NCBI RefSeq assembly: GCF_030163795.1
Contig: NZ_JASJOF010000001.1
Coordinates: 310,001-374,000, forward strand
DNA from: Roseicyclus marinus
Lineage (GTDB): Bacteria; Pseudomonadota; Alphaproteobacteria; Rhodobacterales; Rhodobacteraceae
Reading direction: 5' to 3'
DNA: 64,000 bases
The stretch's first letter is position 1, and each line of letters begins with the position of its first letter. The notes beneath the pieces were generated by a model. That model did no database searches. It was not told where the DNA came from and saw nothing but the letters and a program-made list of their open reading frames with translations. The translations under genes and the position numbers were made by a program. Shown piece after piece: positions 8,161 through 16,860 of the stretch.

Positions 8161-9642
8161 ATGCAGTCGCGTCGCGCTTTTCTGACCGGGGTTGCGGGAT
8201 TTGCGGCCGCGCCCGCGCTGGGGGCCGCGCCCACAACCTCGCTTGTTCCCGTTGCCCGGCCCGAGGGGCTCTTTCGTCGTGCGGTGCCCTCGGGGGCGAC
8301 GCTGATCGAACAGGCACGGCTTGGCGGGCGCGTCGGCTATGCGGTGGCCGATGCCGCGACGGGCCGGATGCTCGAGGTTGTGAACCCGCTGGTGGCGATG
8401 CCGCCCGCCAGCGTCGCCAAGGCGGTCACCTGCGCCTATGCGCTGGACCGGCTCGGCCCGGGCTACAGGTTCCGCACCCGGATCGTGGCCGATGGCACGC
8501 TGGCCGACGGGCGGCTTGATGGCGACCTGTGGCTGGTCGGGTCAGGCGACCCGCTGCTCGACACCGATACCCTTGCGGCCATGGCATCGGAACTGCGCAC
8601 CCTAGGCCTGCGCGAGGTCAGGGGGCGACTGATGCTCGCCGAAGGCGCGTTGCCCCAAGTCTTCCAGATCGACCCCGACCAACCGGAGCATGTCGGCTAC
8701 AACCCCGCGATTTCTGGACTGAACCTGAATTTCAACCGCGTGCATTTCGAATGGGCCCGCCAAGCGGGGGAGTATCGCGTCACGATGGACGCAAGATCCG
8801 AATCGATCCGGCCGCAGGTGCAGATCGCGCGGATGCGCGTCGAGGATCGGGCCGCACCTCTTTACACCTATGCGCAGGTCGAGGGACGCGATCACTGGAC
8901 GGTGGCGCGAGGTGCCTTGGGCAACGAGGGCGCGCGCTGGCTGCCGGTGCGGCGCCCCGGTGCCTATGTCGCCGAAGTCTTCGAGACGCTCGCGCGGACG
9001 AACGGGTTGACCTTCCGCGAGGTGGAACTCGCCGATGCGCCGCCGCAATCCGCGACCGTTCTGGTCGAACATGTCAGCGAACCGCTGGAAGAGATCCTGC
9101 GCGGCATGATGCGCTGGTCGACCAACCTGACCGCAGAGGTCGTGGGCCTGTTGGCGACGCAGGCGGGCGGCACACGGCCTGCAGACCTGCGCGCCTCGGC
9201 GTCCGCCATGTCGGACTGGATGCGCGACCGTTTGGGGGCGCGGCAGGCCGATTTCGTCGATCATTCCGGGCTGGGCGATCAAAGCCGCATCCGTGCGCAA
9301 GACATGGTCGCGGCACTTGTCGCCGCAGGGCCGAACGGCCTGTTGCGCCGCCTGATGCGCGATATCCCCCTGCTGGATGCTCAGGGCAACCGGCGGGCAA
9401 ATCCCCCCGCCGAGGTCGTGGCCAAGACCGGCACCTTGAATTTCGTATCCTCGCTGGCGGGCTATGCCCGAACCCGCACCGGGCGCGACATGGCGTTTGC
9501 CATCTTTTGCGGCGATGTCGACAGGCGCGCGGCCCTGTCGGTGGAGGAACGCGAAAATCCCCCCGGTGGGCGCGACTACTCGGGCCGGGCGCGTCGTCTG
9601 CAACAGCAGTTGATCGACCGCTGGGCGACCGTCCACGGCTGA
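8161..9642 (+). CDS. dacB: D-alanyl-D-alanine carboxypeptidase/endopeptidase (PBP4, S13 family)
   Basis: 493 residues. The N-terminus (MQSRRAFLTGVAGFAAAPAL) is a signal peptide with a twin-arginine-like RRAFL. All three active-site motifs are present: SVAK (in PPASVAKAV, near residue 80), STN (in MRWSTNLTAE) and KTG (in VAKTGTLNF). It trims or cleaves peptidoglycan cross-links in the periplasm. The ATG at 8161 is preceded by an in-frame GTG two codons upstream; neither has a strong Shine-Dalgarno. It follows nadD by 78 bases and may be co-transcribed with it. Confidence 0.9.
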   Translation: MQSRRAFLTGVAGFAAAPALGAAPTTSLVPVARPEGLFRRAVPSGATLIEQARLGGRVGYAVADAATGRMLEVVNPLVAMPPASVAKAVTCAYALDRLGPGYRFRTRIVADGTLADGRLDGDLWLVGSGDPLLDTDTLAAMASELRTLGLREVRGRLMLAEGALPQVFQIDPDQPEHVGYNPAISGLNLNFNRVHFEWARQAGEYRVTMDARSESIRPQVQIARMRVEDRAAPLYTYAQVEGRDHWTVARGALGNEGARWLPVRRPGAYVAEVFETLARTNGLTFREVELADAPPQSATVLVEHVSEPLEEILRGMMRWSTNLTAEVVGLLATQAGGTRPADLRASASAMSDWMRDRLGARQADFVDHSGLGDQSRIRAQDMVAALVAAGPNGLLRRLMRDIPLLDAQGNRRANPPAEVVAKTGTLNFVSSLAGYARTRTGRDMAFAIFCGDVDRRAALSVEERENPPGGRDYSGRARRLQQQLIDRWATVHG

Positions 9643-9649
9643 CTGCCGA

Positions 9650-9693
9650 CTGTCATCTTCCCGATACGCAGCCGTCACGCGCCTGTCACCCGT
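9650..9693 (+). promoter_or_regulatory. Tandem Pho box (PhoB site)
   Basis: Four direct repeats follow each other at exact 11-bp spacing: CTGTCAT (9650), CCGATAC (9661), CCGTCAC (9672) and CTGTCAC (9683), each followed by a 4-bp spacer. The PhoB consensus is two CTGTCA(T/C) heptamers 11 bp apart, so this is two adjoining Pho boxes, the first with one weak half-site. They end 44 bases before the ATG of the phytase-like gene. PhoB control is inferred from sequence alone. Confidence 0.75.
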
Positions 9694-9736
9694 ATGCGGC
9701 ATGGCAGGCGCGCTGCCACCCATTCGGAGATCGTCG

Positions 9737-11896
9737 ATGACATACCGTCCGCTGATGCTGACATCCGCGCTGGCCCTGATTGCCGCCACCCCTGCGCTGG
9801 CGCAGGAGATGAACTTCAACCGCATCGCGTCTTTCCCCGTCGCGCTGAACACGCCCGAGGCCGAAGAAACCTCGGCCGAGATCATCGCGGCCACGGGCGA
9901 TGGCCTGACGTTGGTCTATTCGGACAGCCCGGCAGGCGTGATCGGCTTCATCGACATCACCGACCCCGCGAACCCCGTCGCGGCAGGTACTTTCGCGCTA
10001 CCCGAAGGCGAACCCACCGCGGTTTCGGCACTGGGCCAAACGGTTTTCGTGGCCGAGAATACCTCGGAAAGCTTCACCAATCCCTCGGGCGCCCTGCACG
10101 CCATCGACGCGCGTACCCGCGACGTGATCGCGTCCTGCGATCTGGGCGGCCAGCCCGATTCCACCGCGATCGCCCCCGATGGCAGCTTCATCACGGTCGC
10201 GATCGAAAACGAACGTGACGAGGATCTGGGCGAAGGCCGCGTGCCGCAGATGCCTGCGGGCTATCTTGTCATCCAGCCGCTCGGCGCGGACGGCGCGATG
10301 GATTGCGCGGCGCAGATCCGCGTTGATCTGACGGGTCTCGCCGAGATCGCCCCCGAGGACCCCGAGCCGGAATTCGTCGATGTGAACGCCAATGGCGACA
10401 TCGCCGTGACGCTTCAGGAAAACAACCATATCGTCATGGTCTCTTCCGCGGGCGAGGTGTTGAGCCATTTCTCCGCCGGGTCGGTCAGCCTTGAGGGTGT
10501 CGACACCGAGGAAGAGGGCGCGCTGACCTTCGACGGGCAGCTTTCCGACATCCCGCGCGAACCCGATGCGATCCAATGGATCGACGCCGATCATGTCGTG
10601 ATCGCCAACGAGGGGGATATGGACGGCGGAAGCCGCGGCTTTACCGTGTTCCAGCGCGACGGCACCGAGGTGTTCGAGGCGGGCCTCGCCTTCGAATACG
10701 CAATCGCGGAAATCGGCCATTACCCCGAGGGTCGGTCCGGCAACAAGGGCGTGGAGCCCGAGGGGATGGAGGTCGGCGTTTTCGGCGGTGTGCCGATGAT
10801 GCTCCTTCTGGCCGAGCGCGCCTCGGTCGTGGGCGTCTACGACATGTCGAACCCCGCCGCGCCCGTGCTGTTGCAGCTTTTGCCCTCGGGCATCTCGCCC
10901 GAAGGGGCCATCGCCATCTCGTCGCGCAACCTGATCGCCACCGCCAATGAATTCGACGGGCGCGAGGATGGGGCCGCACCGGCGCATGTGATGATCTACG
11001 AATACCAGCAGGCCCCCGCAGCCTATCCGCATCTGACGAGCGCCGGTACCGACAGCCTGATCGGCTGGGGCGCGATCTCGGGGCAGGTGATGGCCGAGGA
11101 TGGGATGATCTACGCCGTCTCCGACAGCTACTACGGGATGCAGCCCACGATCTTCCACATCGACGCAGGCCAGACCCCCGCCCGTATCGTGGACGCGACG
11201 CGGATCACGCGCGAGGGTCAGCCCGCGCAGTTGATGGATCTGGAAGGCATCGCGCTGGATGGTGAGGGCGGGTTTTGGGTCGCCTCTGAAGGGCGCAGCG
11301 ATCGGGTCATCCCGCATGCGATCTACCATATCGGTGCCGATGGCGCGATCGAGGATACCATCGCGTTGCCCGGCGACTTGCTGGCGGTGGAAACCCGGTT
11401 CGGGCTCGAAGGCATCACGCGGGTGGGCGACATGCTCTACATGGCCGTGCAGCGCCCGTGGCGCGATGATCCGGCCAACCACGCCAAGGTTCTGGGCTAC
11501 AACCTCGGATCTGAGGAATGGTCGGTCATCCACTATCCCCTGACTGAACCTGCGACCGGTTGGGTTGGCCTGTCCGAAATCGTGGCCCATGGCGATCACC
11601 TGTATTTTGTCGAGCGCGACAACCAGATCGCTGGCGCGGCAGTGACCAAGCTCATCACCCGCGTGCCCCTGTCCGCGCTGGAGGCGATGGTCGCCTTGGG
11701 CGAGACCCCCGCCGTGCTGGAGCCGGAGACGGTCGTGGACCTGATGCCCTACCTGACCGCAACGGGCGGCTACGTGTTGGACAAGGTCGAAGGGCTCGCC
11801 ATCGCAGCGGACGGCACGATGTGGGTCTCGACCGACAATGACGGCGTCGATGACCATTCGGGCGAAACCCTGTTCTTCGCAATTCCGGCCCAGTGA
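9737..11896 (+). CDS. Secreted esterase-like phytase-domain protein with beta-propeller
   Basis: 719 residues. The signal peptide MTYRPLMLTSALALIAATPA ends LAQ near residue 23. Residues about 25-410 are a repeat-rich beta-propeller like choice-of-anchor I proteins (GVEPEGMEVGVFGG, YDMSNPAAPVLLQLL, NEFDGREDG). From about 430 to the end is the esterase-like phytase domain (MDLEGIALDGEGGFWVASEG, KVEGLAIAADGTMWVSTDND). Such periplasmic proteins are thought to hydrolyse phosphoesters. The tandem Pho box upstream supports a role in phosphate scavenging. The start at 9737 has CGGAG at good spacing. A strong terminator follows 60 bases downstream. Confidence 0.85.
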   Translation: MTYRPLMLTSALALIAATPALAQEMNFNRIASFPVALNTPEAEETSAEIIAATGDGLTLVYSDSPAGVIGFIDITDPANPVAAGTFALPEGEPTAVSALGQTVFVAENTSESFTNPSGALHAIDARTRDVIASCDLGGQPDSTAIAPDGSFITVAIENERDEDLGEGRVPQMPAGYLVIQPLGADGAMDCAAQIRVDLTGLAEIAPEDPEPEFVDVNANGDIAVTLQENNHIVMVSSAGEVLSHFSAGSVSLEGVDTEEEGALTFDGQLSDIPREPDAIQWIDADHVVIANEGDMDGGSRGFTVFQRDGTEVFEAGLAFEYAIAEIGHYPEGRSGNKGVEPEGMEVGVFGGVPMMLLLAERASVVGVYDMSNPAAPVLLQLLPSGISPEGAIAISSRNLIATANEFDGREDGAAPAHVMIYEYQQAPAAYPHLTSAGTDSLIGWGAISGQVMAEDGMIYAVSDSYYGMQPTIFHIDAGQTPARIVDATRITREGQPAQLMDLEGIALDGEGGFWVASEGRSDRVIPHAIYHIGADGAIEDTIALPGDLLAVETRFGLEGITRVGDMLYMAVQRPWRDDPANHAKVLGYNLGSEEWSVIHYPLTEPATGWVGLSEIVAHGDHLYFVERDNQIAGAAVTKLITRVPLSALEAMVALGETPAVLEPETVVDLMPYLTATGGYVLDKVEGLAIAADGTMWVSTDNDGVDDHSGETLFFAIPAQ

Positions 11897-11957
11897 CAGA
11901 AGCCCGGCAGCACCGGGCAAGTCCGGCCTTTCAGCCAGATCGGTTAGAATTTCCTGA

Positions 11958-11986
11958 ACCCTGCGGCCCGTCCGCAGGGTTTTTTT
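11958..11986 (+). terminator. Rho-independent terminator of the phytase-like gene
   Basis: A 9-bp perfect stem ACCCTGCGG/CCGCAGGGT with a 5-base loop is followed directly by a run of T. It lies about 60 bases after the stop codon at 11896. Confidence 0.9.
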
Positions 11987-12068
11987 CATTCCTTACCGCG
12001 CAGGGGCGAACATTTCCGTTCCTGCGGTCGTTTCTGACCAGTGAAACGATGCGCGGAAGGAACCGGCG

Positions 12069-12200
12069 ATGCGGCGGAGCGAGATCGACTACAGCGAAGA
12101 AGACCTTGAACTGCGGGCGGCGGGCTATGCCATCCTTATGGCCTTGGCGGCGGTGGTTTTCGTGGTCGCGGCGGCCGTGATCGGCGTGGTCCTCGCCTGA
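12069..12200 (+). CDS. Very small single-pass membrane protein
   Basis: 43 residues. A charged N-terminus (MRRSEIDYSEEDLELRAAGY) leads into one transmembrane helix (about residues 21-42, rich in Ala and Val) that ends at the C-terminus. The start has GGAAGGA seven bases upstream. No family is recognised. The tail-anchored layout and clear translation signal suggest a real gene. It lies just after the terminator at 11986 and so probably has its own promoter in the short gap. Confidence 0.55.
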   Translation: MRRSEIDYSEEDLELRAAGYAILMALAAVVFVVAAAVIGVVLA

Positions 12201-12204
12201 CCGG

Positions 12205-12603
12205 TCAGAGCCGGATCACGAAATCCTTGGTCGTGGTCTCGACCACCTCCCACGTGCCGATGAAACCGGGGCGGATGACCCACGCGTCCCCCGCGACAAG
12301 CCGGATCGGCGCGCCACCCTCGGGCGTCAGGACAGACACGCCCGCCGTCATGCGAAAATATTCCCATTCGTCATAAACGACGCGCCATGTCCCGGGCGTC
12401 GATTGCCAGACGCCACACCACAGGCCCGGAGCCTCGTCCGTCAGCCACGTGCGGTGTTCGGGTTCGCCCGAAATGAGCCGCGCGGGATCGGGGCGCGAAA
12501 TCTCCGGGTCGCCTTGGGGCGTGACGGGGGAAACAAGCGGCATGGGCAGAGGAACCGGGGGAAAAGGGGCGCCGCCCGCGACAGGCGGCGCCGGTTGCGT
12601 CAC
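12205..12603 (-). CDS. Cupin-domain protein (Cupin_3/DUF861 type)
   Basis: 132 residues. After a Pro-rich N-terminus (about 1-35) comes a small cupin barrel: the middle part WCGVWQSTPGTWRVVYDEWE and the C-terminal APIRLVAGDAWVIRPGFIGTWEV match the Cupin_3 group seen in sugar- or ureidoglycine-related proteins. The usual cupin metal histidines are not obvious. Translation starts at a GTG inside the stop codon of the upstream solute-binding-protein gene (GTGA overlap), so the two are coupled. Function is unknown; a ligand-handling role beside the transport protein is a guess. Confidence 0.75.
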   Translation of the reverse strand: MTQPAPPVAGGAPFPPVPLPMPLVSPVTPQGDPEISRPDPARLISGEPEHRTWLTDEAPGLWCGVWQSTPGTWRVVYDEWEYFRMTAGVSVLTPEGGAPIRLVAGDAWVIRPGFIGTWEVVETTTKDFVIRL

Positions 12604-14072
12604 TGGGTCCAGCGGACGCCGGTCAGGTCATTGGCCTGTGTGGGCGAATTCTCCCACAAACCCTCGATATTGGCATTGGCCACGCCCGTCTTGGCCAACT
12701 GGAACAGGTAGCCGTTGACGTAATCCTCCGCGATGATCTGCTGCATTTCCGACAACAGGCTCGACCGCTGACCCGGATCGGTCGTGCGCGCCAGCGTGTC
12801 GTTCAGCGCCACGAATTCCGGCCGGGCATACTGGAAATAGTAATCGGGCCGCGCGTAGATCCCGATATCCATCGGTTCGGTATGGCTGACGATGGTCAGA
12901 TCGAAATCGCGGCCCCGGAACACACGCTCCAGCCAGTCGGCCCATTCCATGTTGGTGATTTCGGTCTCGATCCCGACCTCGCGCAATTGCGCCGCAATGA
13001 TCTCTCCGCCGCGACGGGCATAGGCGGGGGGCGGCAGCGCAAGGCGCAGCGTCAGACCGTCAGGCGCGGCCTCGGCCAGAAGCGCGCGGGCGCGCTCCGG
13101 ATCATGCGGAGACCGGTCCAGCAGGTCGACATAATCGGGGTTGTGCGGCGCGAAATGGGTGCCGATGGGCGTCCCGTAGCCGAACATCGCCCCGTCGATG
13201 ATATCTTGCCGGTTGATCGCATGGGCGATGGCCTGCCGGATGCGGATATCGTCCAGCGGGGCCGCGCCGTTGTTCATGGCAAGGATGGTTTCCCCCTCGG
13301 TAGAGCCGACGATCACGGAAAACCGCGGATCGGCCTCGAATTGCGCCAGTGTTTCGGTCGCCGGGAAATTCGGGAAGGCATCGACATCGCCCGCCATCAT
13401 CGCGGCAAAGGCGGCGTTGGGGTCGGTGATGAAGCGGAAGGTCGCAGTTTCCAGCGCCACGGGCGTGCCCCAATAGGCGTCGTTGCGCGCCAGTTCCACC
13501 CGGTCGCCCTGCACCCAATTGGCAAAGCGGAAGGGTCCGGTGCCGATCGGGTTGGTGGCGTTGGTCTCGGCGCTTTCGGGGGCCACGATCACGGCATCGC
13601 CCCAAGCCATGTCGAAGGGAAAGGCCCCGTCCGGACCATCGAGCGTCACGACAACCGTCAGGTCGTCGGCGGCTTCGACGCTGACGATATTGGCGAAAAG
13701 ACCGGGCTGGGCGTTGGTCGACCCCTCGGCCCGCGCGCGGTCGAGGCTGAAAACCACGTCTTCAGCGGTCATCGCCGTTCCGTCATGGAAGGTCACGCCG
13801 GGCCTGAGCGCAAAGGTGTAGGTCGTGCCGTCCTCGGTCACGGTCCAGCTTTCGGCAAGGCCGGGGATGACCGCGCCATCGGGGCCAAAGCGGGTCAGAC
13901 CCTCGAACACATTTGCATAGACCACTTCGTCGATCGCCGCCGCCGCGCCAGAGGTCGGATCGAGGTTGGGCGGTTCCAGCACCATGCCGATCGAAATGTC
14001 GGTCTGCTGCGCCAGCGCTGCACCGGCCCAGAGCGCCGAGATCGCCACGCCGCGATAAAGGTGATGGATCAT
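12600..14072 (-). CDS. ABC transporter substrate-binding protein (SBP family 5, peptide/nickel type)
   Basis: 490 residues with a signal peptide (MIHHLYRGVAISALWAGAAL, cleavage near AQQ). The mature protein shows the family 5 signature region (VVYANVFEGLTRFGPDGAVI, LAESWTVTEDGTTYTFALR, GVTFHDGTAMTAEDVVFSLD). This class binds oligopeptides, nickel or other solutes in the periplasm. No permease or ATPase genes are nearby, so it is an orphan component. The start at 14072 has GGGAGAG at normal spacing. It is the first gene of a two-gene leftward unit with the cupin. Confidence 0.9.
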   Translation of the reverse strand: MIHHLYRGVAISALWAGAALAQQTDISIGMVLEPPNLDPTSGAAAAIDEVVYANVFEGLTRFGPDGAVIPGLAESWTVTEDGTTYTFALRPGVTFHDGTAMTAEDVVFSLDRARAEGSTNAQPGLFANIVSVEAADDLTVVVTLDGPDGAFPFDMAWGDAVIVAPESAETNATNPIGTGPFRFANWVQGDRVELARNDAYWGTPVALETATFRFITDPNAAFAAMMAGDVDAFPNFPATETLAQFEADPRFSVIVGSTEGETILAMNNGAAPLDDIRIRQAIAHAINRQDIIDGAMFGYGTPIGTHFAPHNPDYVDLLDRSPHDPERARALLAEAAPDGLTLRLALPPPAYARRGGEIIAAQLREVGIETEITNMEWADWLERVFRGRDFDLTIVSHTEPMDIGIYARPDYYFQYARPEFVALNDTLARTTDPGQRSSLLSEMQQIIAEDYVNGYLFQLAKTGVANANIEGLWENSPTQANDLTGVRWTQ

Positions 14073-14288
14073 GGGTCGTCTCTCCCTGATGGTGTTCCCC
14101 GGCCGTATCATGCCCGCAGGACAGGGAAAATGTCCCGCGAAAAAAGCGATTACCGGGACTGTCCGGGCAGGGCGTCCGCCGCGATGGCAAGGGGTCGGGC
14201 GGCGACCCTGTCATCAGGGGGTAACACGCGACCTGCGAATCGCGTTAAGCACGAATCTGATCCGGAACGTTGATGTCGCGGGGGATAG

Positions 14289-14486
14289 ATGAGATTGCCG
14301 AATTCCGACGATATCCTCGGCGTCGCGCCCGAGGCGGTGCCCGAATTCATCCAACGCCACGCGGGCAAGAAAACCCTGAGCCGCATGGTCAAACAGCTCA
14401 ACGCCGAGCTTCTGGGCGGCGATGCCGTGGCGCGGGCGCGTGCGGAACAGGCACTGAATCATCTCGGTCTTCTGATCCGCGACTGA
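14289..14486 (+). CDS. Small conserved-looking hypothetical protein
   Basis: 65 residues, no membrane segment. Predicted mainly helical, with a basic centre (RHAGKKTLSRMVKQ) and an acidic/neutral end (ALNHLGLLIRD). GGGGATAG just before the ATG supports translation. It is convergent with the M20 deacylase (3-base gap) and divergent from the solute-binding protein. No family is recognised. Confidence 0.55.
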   Translation: MRLPNSDDILGVAPEAVPEFIQRHAGKKTLSRMVKQLNAELLGGDAVARARAEQALNHLGLLIRD

Positions 14487-14489
14487 GCC

Positions 14490-15773
14490 CTAGCGGCCGG
14501 GCAGCAGCAATTCGCCCAAGGTCAGCGCCATGACCTTGGCGCTGTCGAGCATGTCGGCAACCCCCACCCATTCGTCGGGTTGATGCGCAAGGTCCAGGAT
14601 GCCGGGGCCGTAGGCGATGCAATTCTTCAGCCGTCCGATGCGGTCGATGTGTTTCTGGTCGTAGGTGCCCGGCGAGACAACGAAATCCGCCTGCCGGTGC
14701 AACACGCGTTCGATGGCGGCAGCAACCGTGGTGACAACCGGCGCGTCTCGGTCGGTCATCGTCGGCTGCACCTCGAACAGGTCGCGGATCTCATAGGCGA
14801 AACCGGGCCTGCGGGCGCGGATGCGTTCCATCATCGCGGTGATCTCGGATTTCACCTCCGCGATATCCTCCTCGATCAGGAAGCGGCGGTCGATGGTGAT
14901 TCGGCACCGATCTGGCACGCACGGCGCGGGCAGGCCGGTATAGCCGTCCTCCTGCACCGGTTCGCCGCCGTGGATCGCGTTGATGTTGAGAGTGGATTGG
15001 CGCGCGCCTTCGGGCACGACGGGCATCGCCGTGCGCTTTCCGGCGAGGAGCGGGAAAAGCGTCTCCTCCATCTCGGCCAGAACGGCGCCCATGTGGCGCA
15101 CGGCGCAATCGCCCAGAAACGGCATGGACCCATGGGCGATCCGACCTTGCGTCTCGATCTCGGCCCACCAGACGCCGCGATGGCCAAGGCAGATCCGGTC
15201 CTTGTTCAAGGGTTCGGGGATGATGACATGCTGGACGCGGGCGGGGTCGAAATAGCCCTCTTCGGCCAAGTAGGCCACGCCGCCGTAGCCGCCCGATTCC
15301 TCATCCGCCGTGGCGCTGATCTCGATGGCACCGGTGAAATCGGGATGGGTGGCGACAAAGGCTTCGGCGGCGATGATGCTGGCGGCAAGTCCGCCCTTCA
15401 TATCGCAGGCTCCGCGACCGTAGACGCGGCCGTCGCGCAGCTCGCCGCCGAAGGGATCGACGGTCCAGCCGTGGCCGGGTTCGACCACGTCGTGGTGGCT
15501 GTTGAAATGGACGCAATCGCCCGCGGTCGCACCCTCGCGGCGGGCGACGAGGTTCCAGCGCGGGTGACGGTCGCTGTCGGCGGGCGCGCCGTGGGCGCGG
15601 ATGAGTTCGACGGAAAACCCTGAATTTTCAAGGCGCGCTTGCAAGAAATCGCAGATCTCCCGGTAGTTCAGGCCGGGGGGGTTCAGCGTCGGGATGCGGA
15701 TCAGGTCTTGGGTCAGCGCGATCAGGTCGGCCTCGCGCGTCTCGATTGCCTGCATCAACGGGGTGTCTTCCAT
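14490..15773 (-). CDS. M20 family metallohydrolase, ArgE/DapE-type deacylase
   Basis: 427 residues. Di-zinc active-site motifs are present: FNSHHDVVEPG (first His and catalytic Asp), RGACDMKGG (bridging Asp) and ATADEESGGYGG (general-base Glu and Glu ligand). A dimerisation lid domain follows in the middle. The family deacylates N-acyl amino acids such as acetylornithine or succinyl-diaminopimelate; this subgroup (ArgE/DapE family deacylase) is not assigned to one substrate. There are candidate starts at 15773 and six codons later at 15755, the latter with GGAAG far upstream. Monocistronic, so context does not settle the substrate. Confidence 0.85.
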   Translation of the reverse strand: MEDTPLMQAIETREADLIALTQDLIRIPTLNPPGLNYREICDFLQARLENSGFSVELIRAHGAPADSDRHPRWNLVARREGATAGDCVHFNSHHDVVEPGHGWTVDPFGGELRDGRVYGRGACDMKGGLAASIIAAEAFVATHPDFTGAIEISATADEESGGYGGVAYLAEEGYFDPARVQHVIIPEPLNKDRICLGHRGVWWAEIETQGRIAHGSMPFLGDCAVRHMGAVLAEMEETLFPLLAGKRTAMPVVPEGARQSTLNINAIHGGEPVQEDGYTGLPAPCVPDRCRITIDRRFLIEEDIAEVKSEITAMMERIRARRPGFAYEIRDLFEVQPTMTDRDAPVVTTVAAAIERVLHRQADFVVSPGTYDQKHIDRIGRLKNCIAYGPGILDLAHQPDEWVGVADMLDSAKVMALTLGELLLPGR

Positions 15774-15874
15774 GTCTTGCACACTGCGCCGGGGCACGCA
15801 TCGCCGCAAGCCCTGCCATTTTGTGTCGCGATGACCTATATCGGAGGGGAACGGATACAGGCGGGGCGGTACGA

Positions 15875-16138
15875 ATGATCCTTGGACTGGGGCGTATGCT
15901 GTTGGTGATGCTGGTTCTTTTGACCGTCGTCTATGTCAGCCTGTTCCTCTATTGGCGCGCCGGGGTGCGGATGCGGCTGGAGGAAGATTGGGTGATGGAG
16001 GGGCGGCCCGGCGACCGGGACGACTGGATCGCGGAGCGTCTGGCGCCGAGCGCGCGGCGCATCCGCACATGGTTGATTGTCTTCGTTTATGTTCTGCCCG
16101 TGACGGCTTTGAGCCTGTATGTTTACCTGACGAATTGA
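15875..16138 (+). CDS. Small two-helix membrane protein
   Basis: 87 residues. The first transmembrane helix is at about 2-25 (RMLLVMLVLLTVVYVSLFLYW) and the second at about 66-86 (WLIVFVYVLPVTALSLYVY). Between them is a charged loop (EEDWVMEGRPGDRDDWIAER) with a strong Asp/Glu/Arg mix. GGGGCGG precedes the ATG. It is followed 15 bases later by the DUF1523 membrane protein and is probably co-transcribed with it. No specific family is recognised. Confidence 0.65.
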   Translation: MILGLGRMLLVMLVLLTVVYVSLFLYWRAGVRMRLEEDWVMEGRPGDRDDWIAERLAPSARRIRTWLIVFVYVLPVTALSLYVYLTN

Positions 16139-16153
16139 GAAGGAGGGCGACGG

Positions 16154-16762
16154 ATGCGCTGGCCCCGGATCATCTTCATCGCCTGTATCGCCCTGATTTT
16201 CGGGGCTTTTCTGCATTACACCCTGCCGCAGCGCGATATCGTGCGGATCGTCAGCGTAGAATCGCGCCTGACCGAGGTCGCGGGGTTGAACGGATTTTTC
16301 TTCGCGCAGCGCGACAGCGGGGCGACGCAATCCTCAGGAATGCGGGATTTGCGTTTGATTTCAACGATCAGGCCGGATGGGCGACCGCTCGTTTACCGCA
16401 ATGAGGATACCGGGGTTCTTTGGCCGCCGTATTTCAAGTTCGACAGCGAGGATTTGCAGGCCGAGGCGTCTAACCTGACCTCGACCGAGGCTACGCCGCA
16501 ATGGGTGGCGATCACGCATTACGGTTGGCGGTCGAACCTGATCTCGATCTATCCCAATGCCATCGCGATCCGGCCCGTGGCTGGCCCGGATGTTGCGTTG
16601 TTCCCCTGGCTCAACGTCATCATCTTGATCGGTTTGGTCATTCTGGCCTTTGTCAGCTGGCGCATCTGGGAGCGGTTCGAGGATCGGGTGATCGATCCGA
16701 TCCGGGACCGGGTGGCCGTGCGATGGGCCAAGATCAAGGATCGTGCCGCCGGGCGCGGGTGA
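16154..16762 (+). CDS. DUF1523 family membrane protein
   Basis: 202 residues. An N-terminal helix (RIIFIACIALIFGAFLHYTL) is followed by a periplasmic domain of about 120 residues, then a second helix (LNVIILIGLVILAFVSW, about 152-168) and a basic amphipathic tail (ERFEDRVIDPIRDRVAVRW). This matches DUF1523, a family common in Rhodobacteraceae with no known function. The AAGGAGGG site is ideal. It probably forms an operon with the two-helix protein upstream. Confidence 0.8.
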   Translation: MRWPRIIFIACIALIFGAFLHYTLPQRDIVRIVSVESRLTEVAGLNGFFFAQRDSGATQSSGMRDLRLISTIRPDGRPLVYRNEDTGVLWPPYFKFDSEDLQAEASNLTSTEATPQWVAITHYGWRSNLISIYPNAIAIRPVAGPDVALFPWLNVIILIGLVILAFVSWRIWERFEDRVIDPIRDRVAVRWAKIKDRAAGRG

Positions 16763-16860
16763 GGCGCAAGGCGTTACCGAAAGGTTAAGATCTCGAGCTG
16801 TTTTCGAACGGATCGTTAACGGGGTTGTGCCCCGTCAACGCAGTCTCAACATCTGATCCG

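Noticed and set aside
14490-15773. Assignment as dapE or argE
   Set aside because: The M20 motifs are shared by both, and the context is neutral; only the broader family can be supported.
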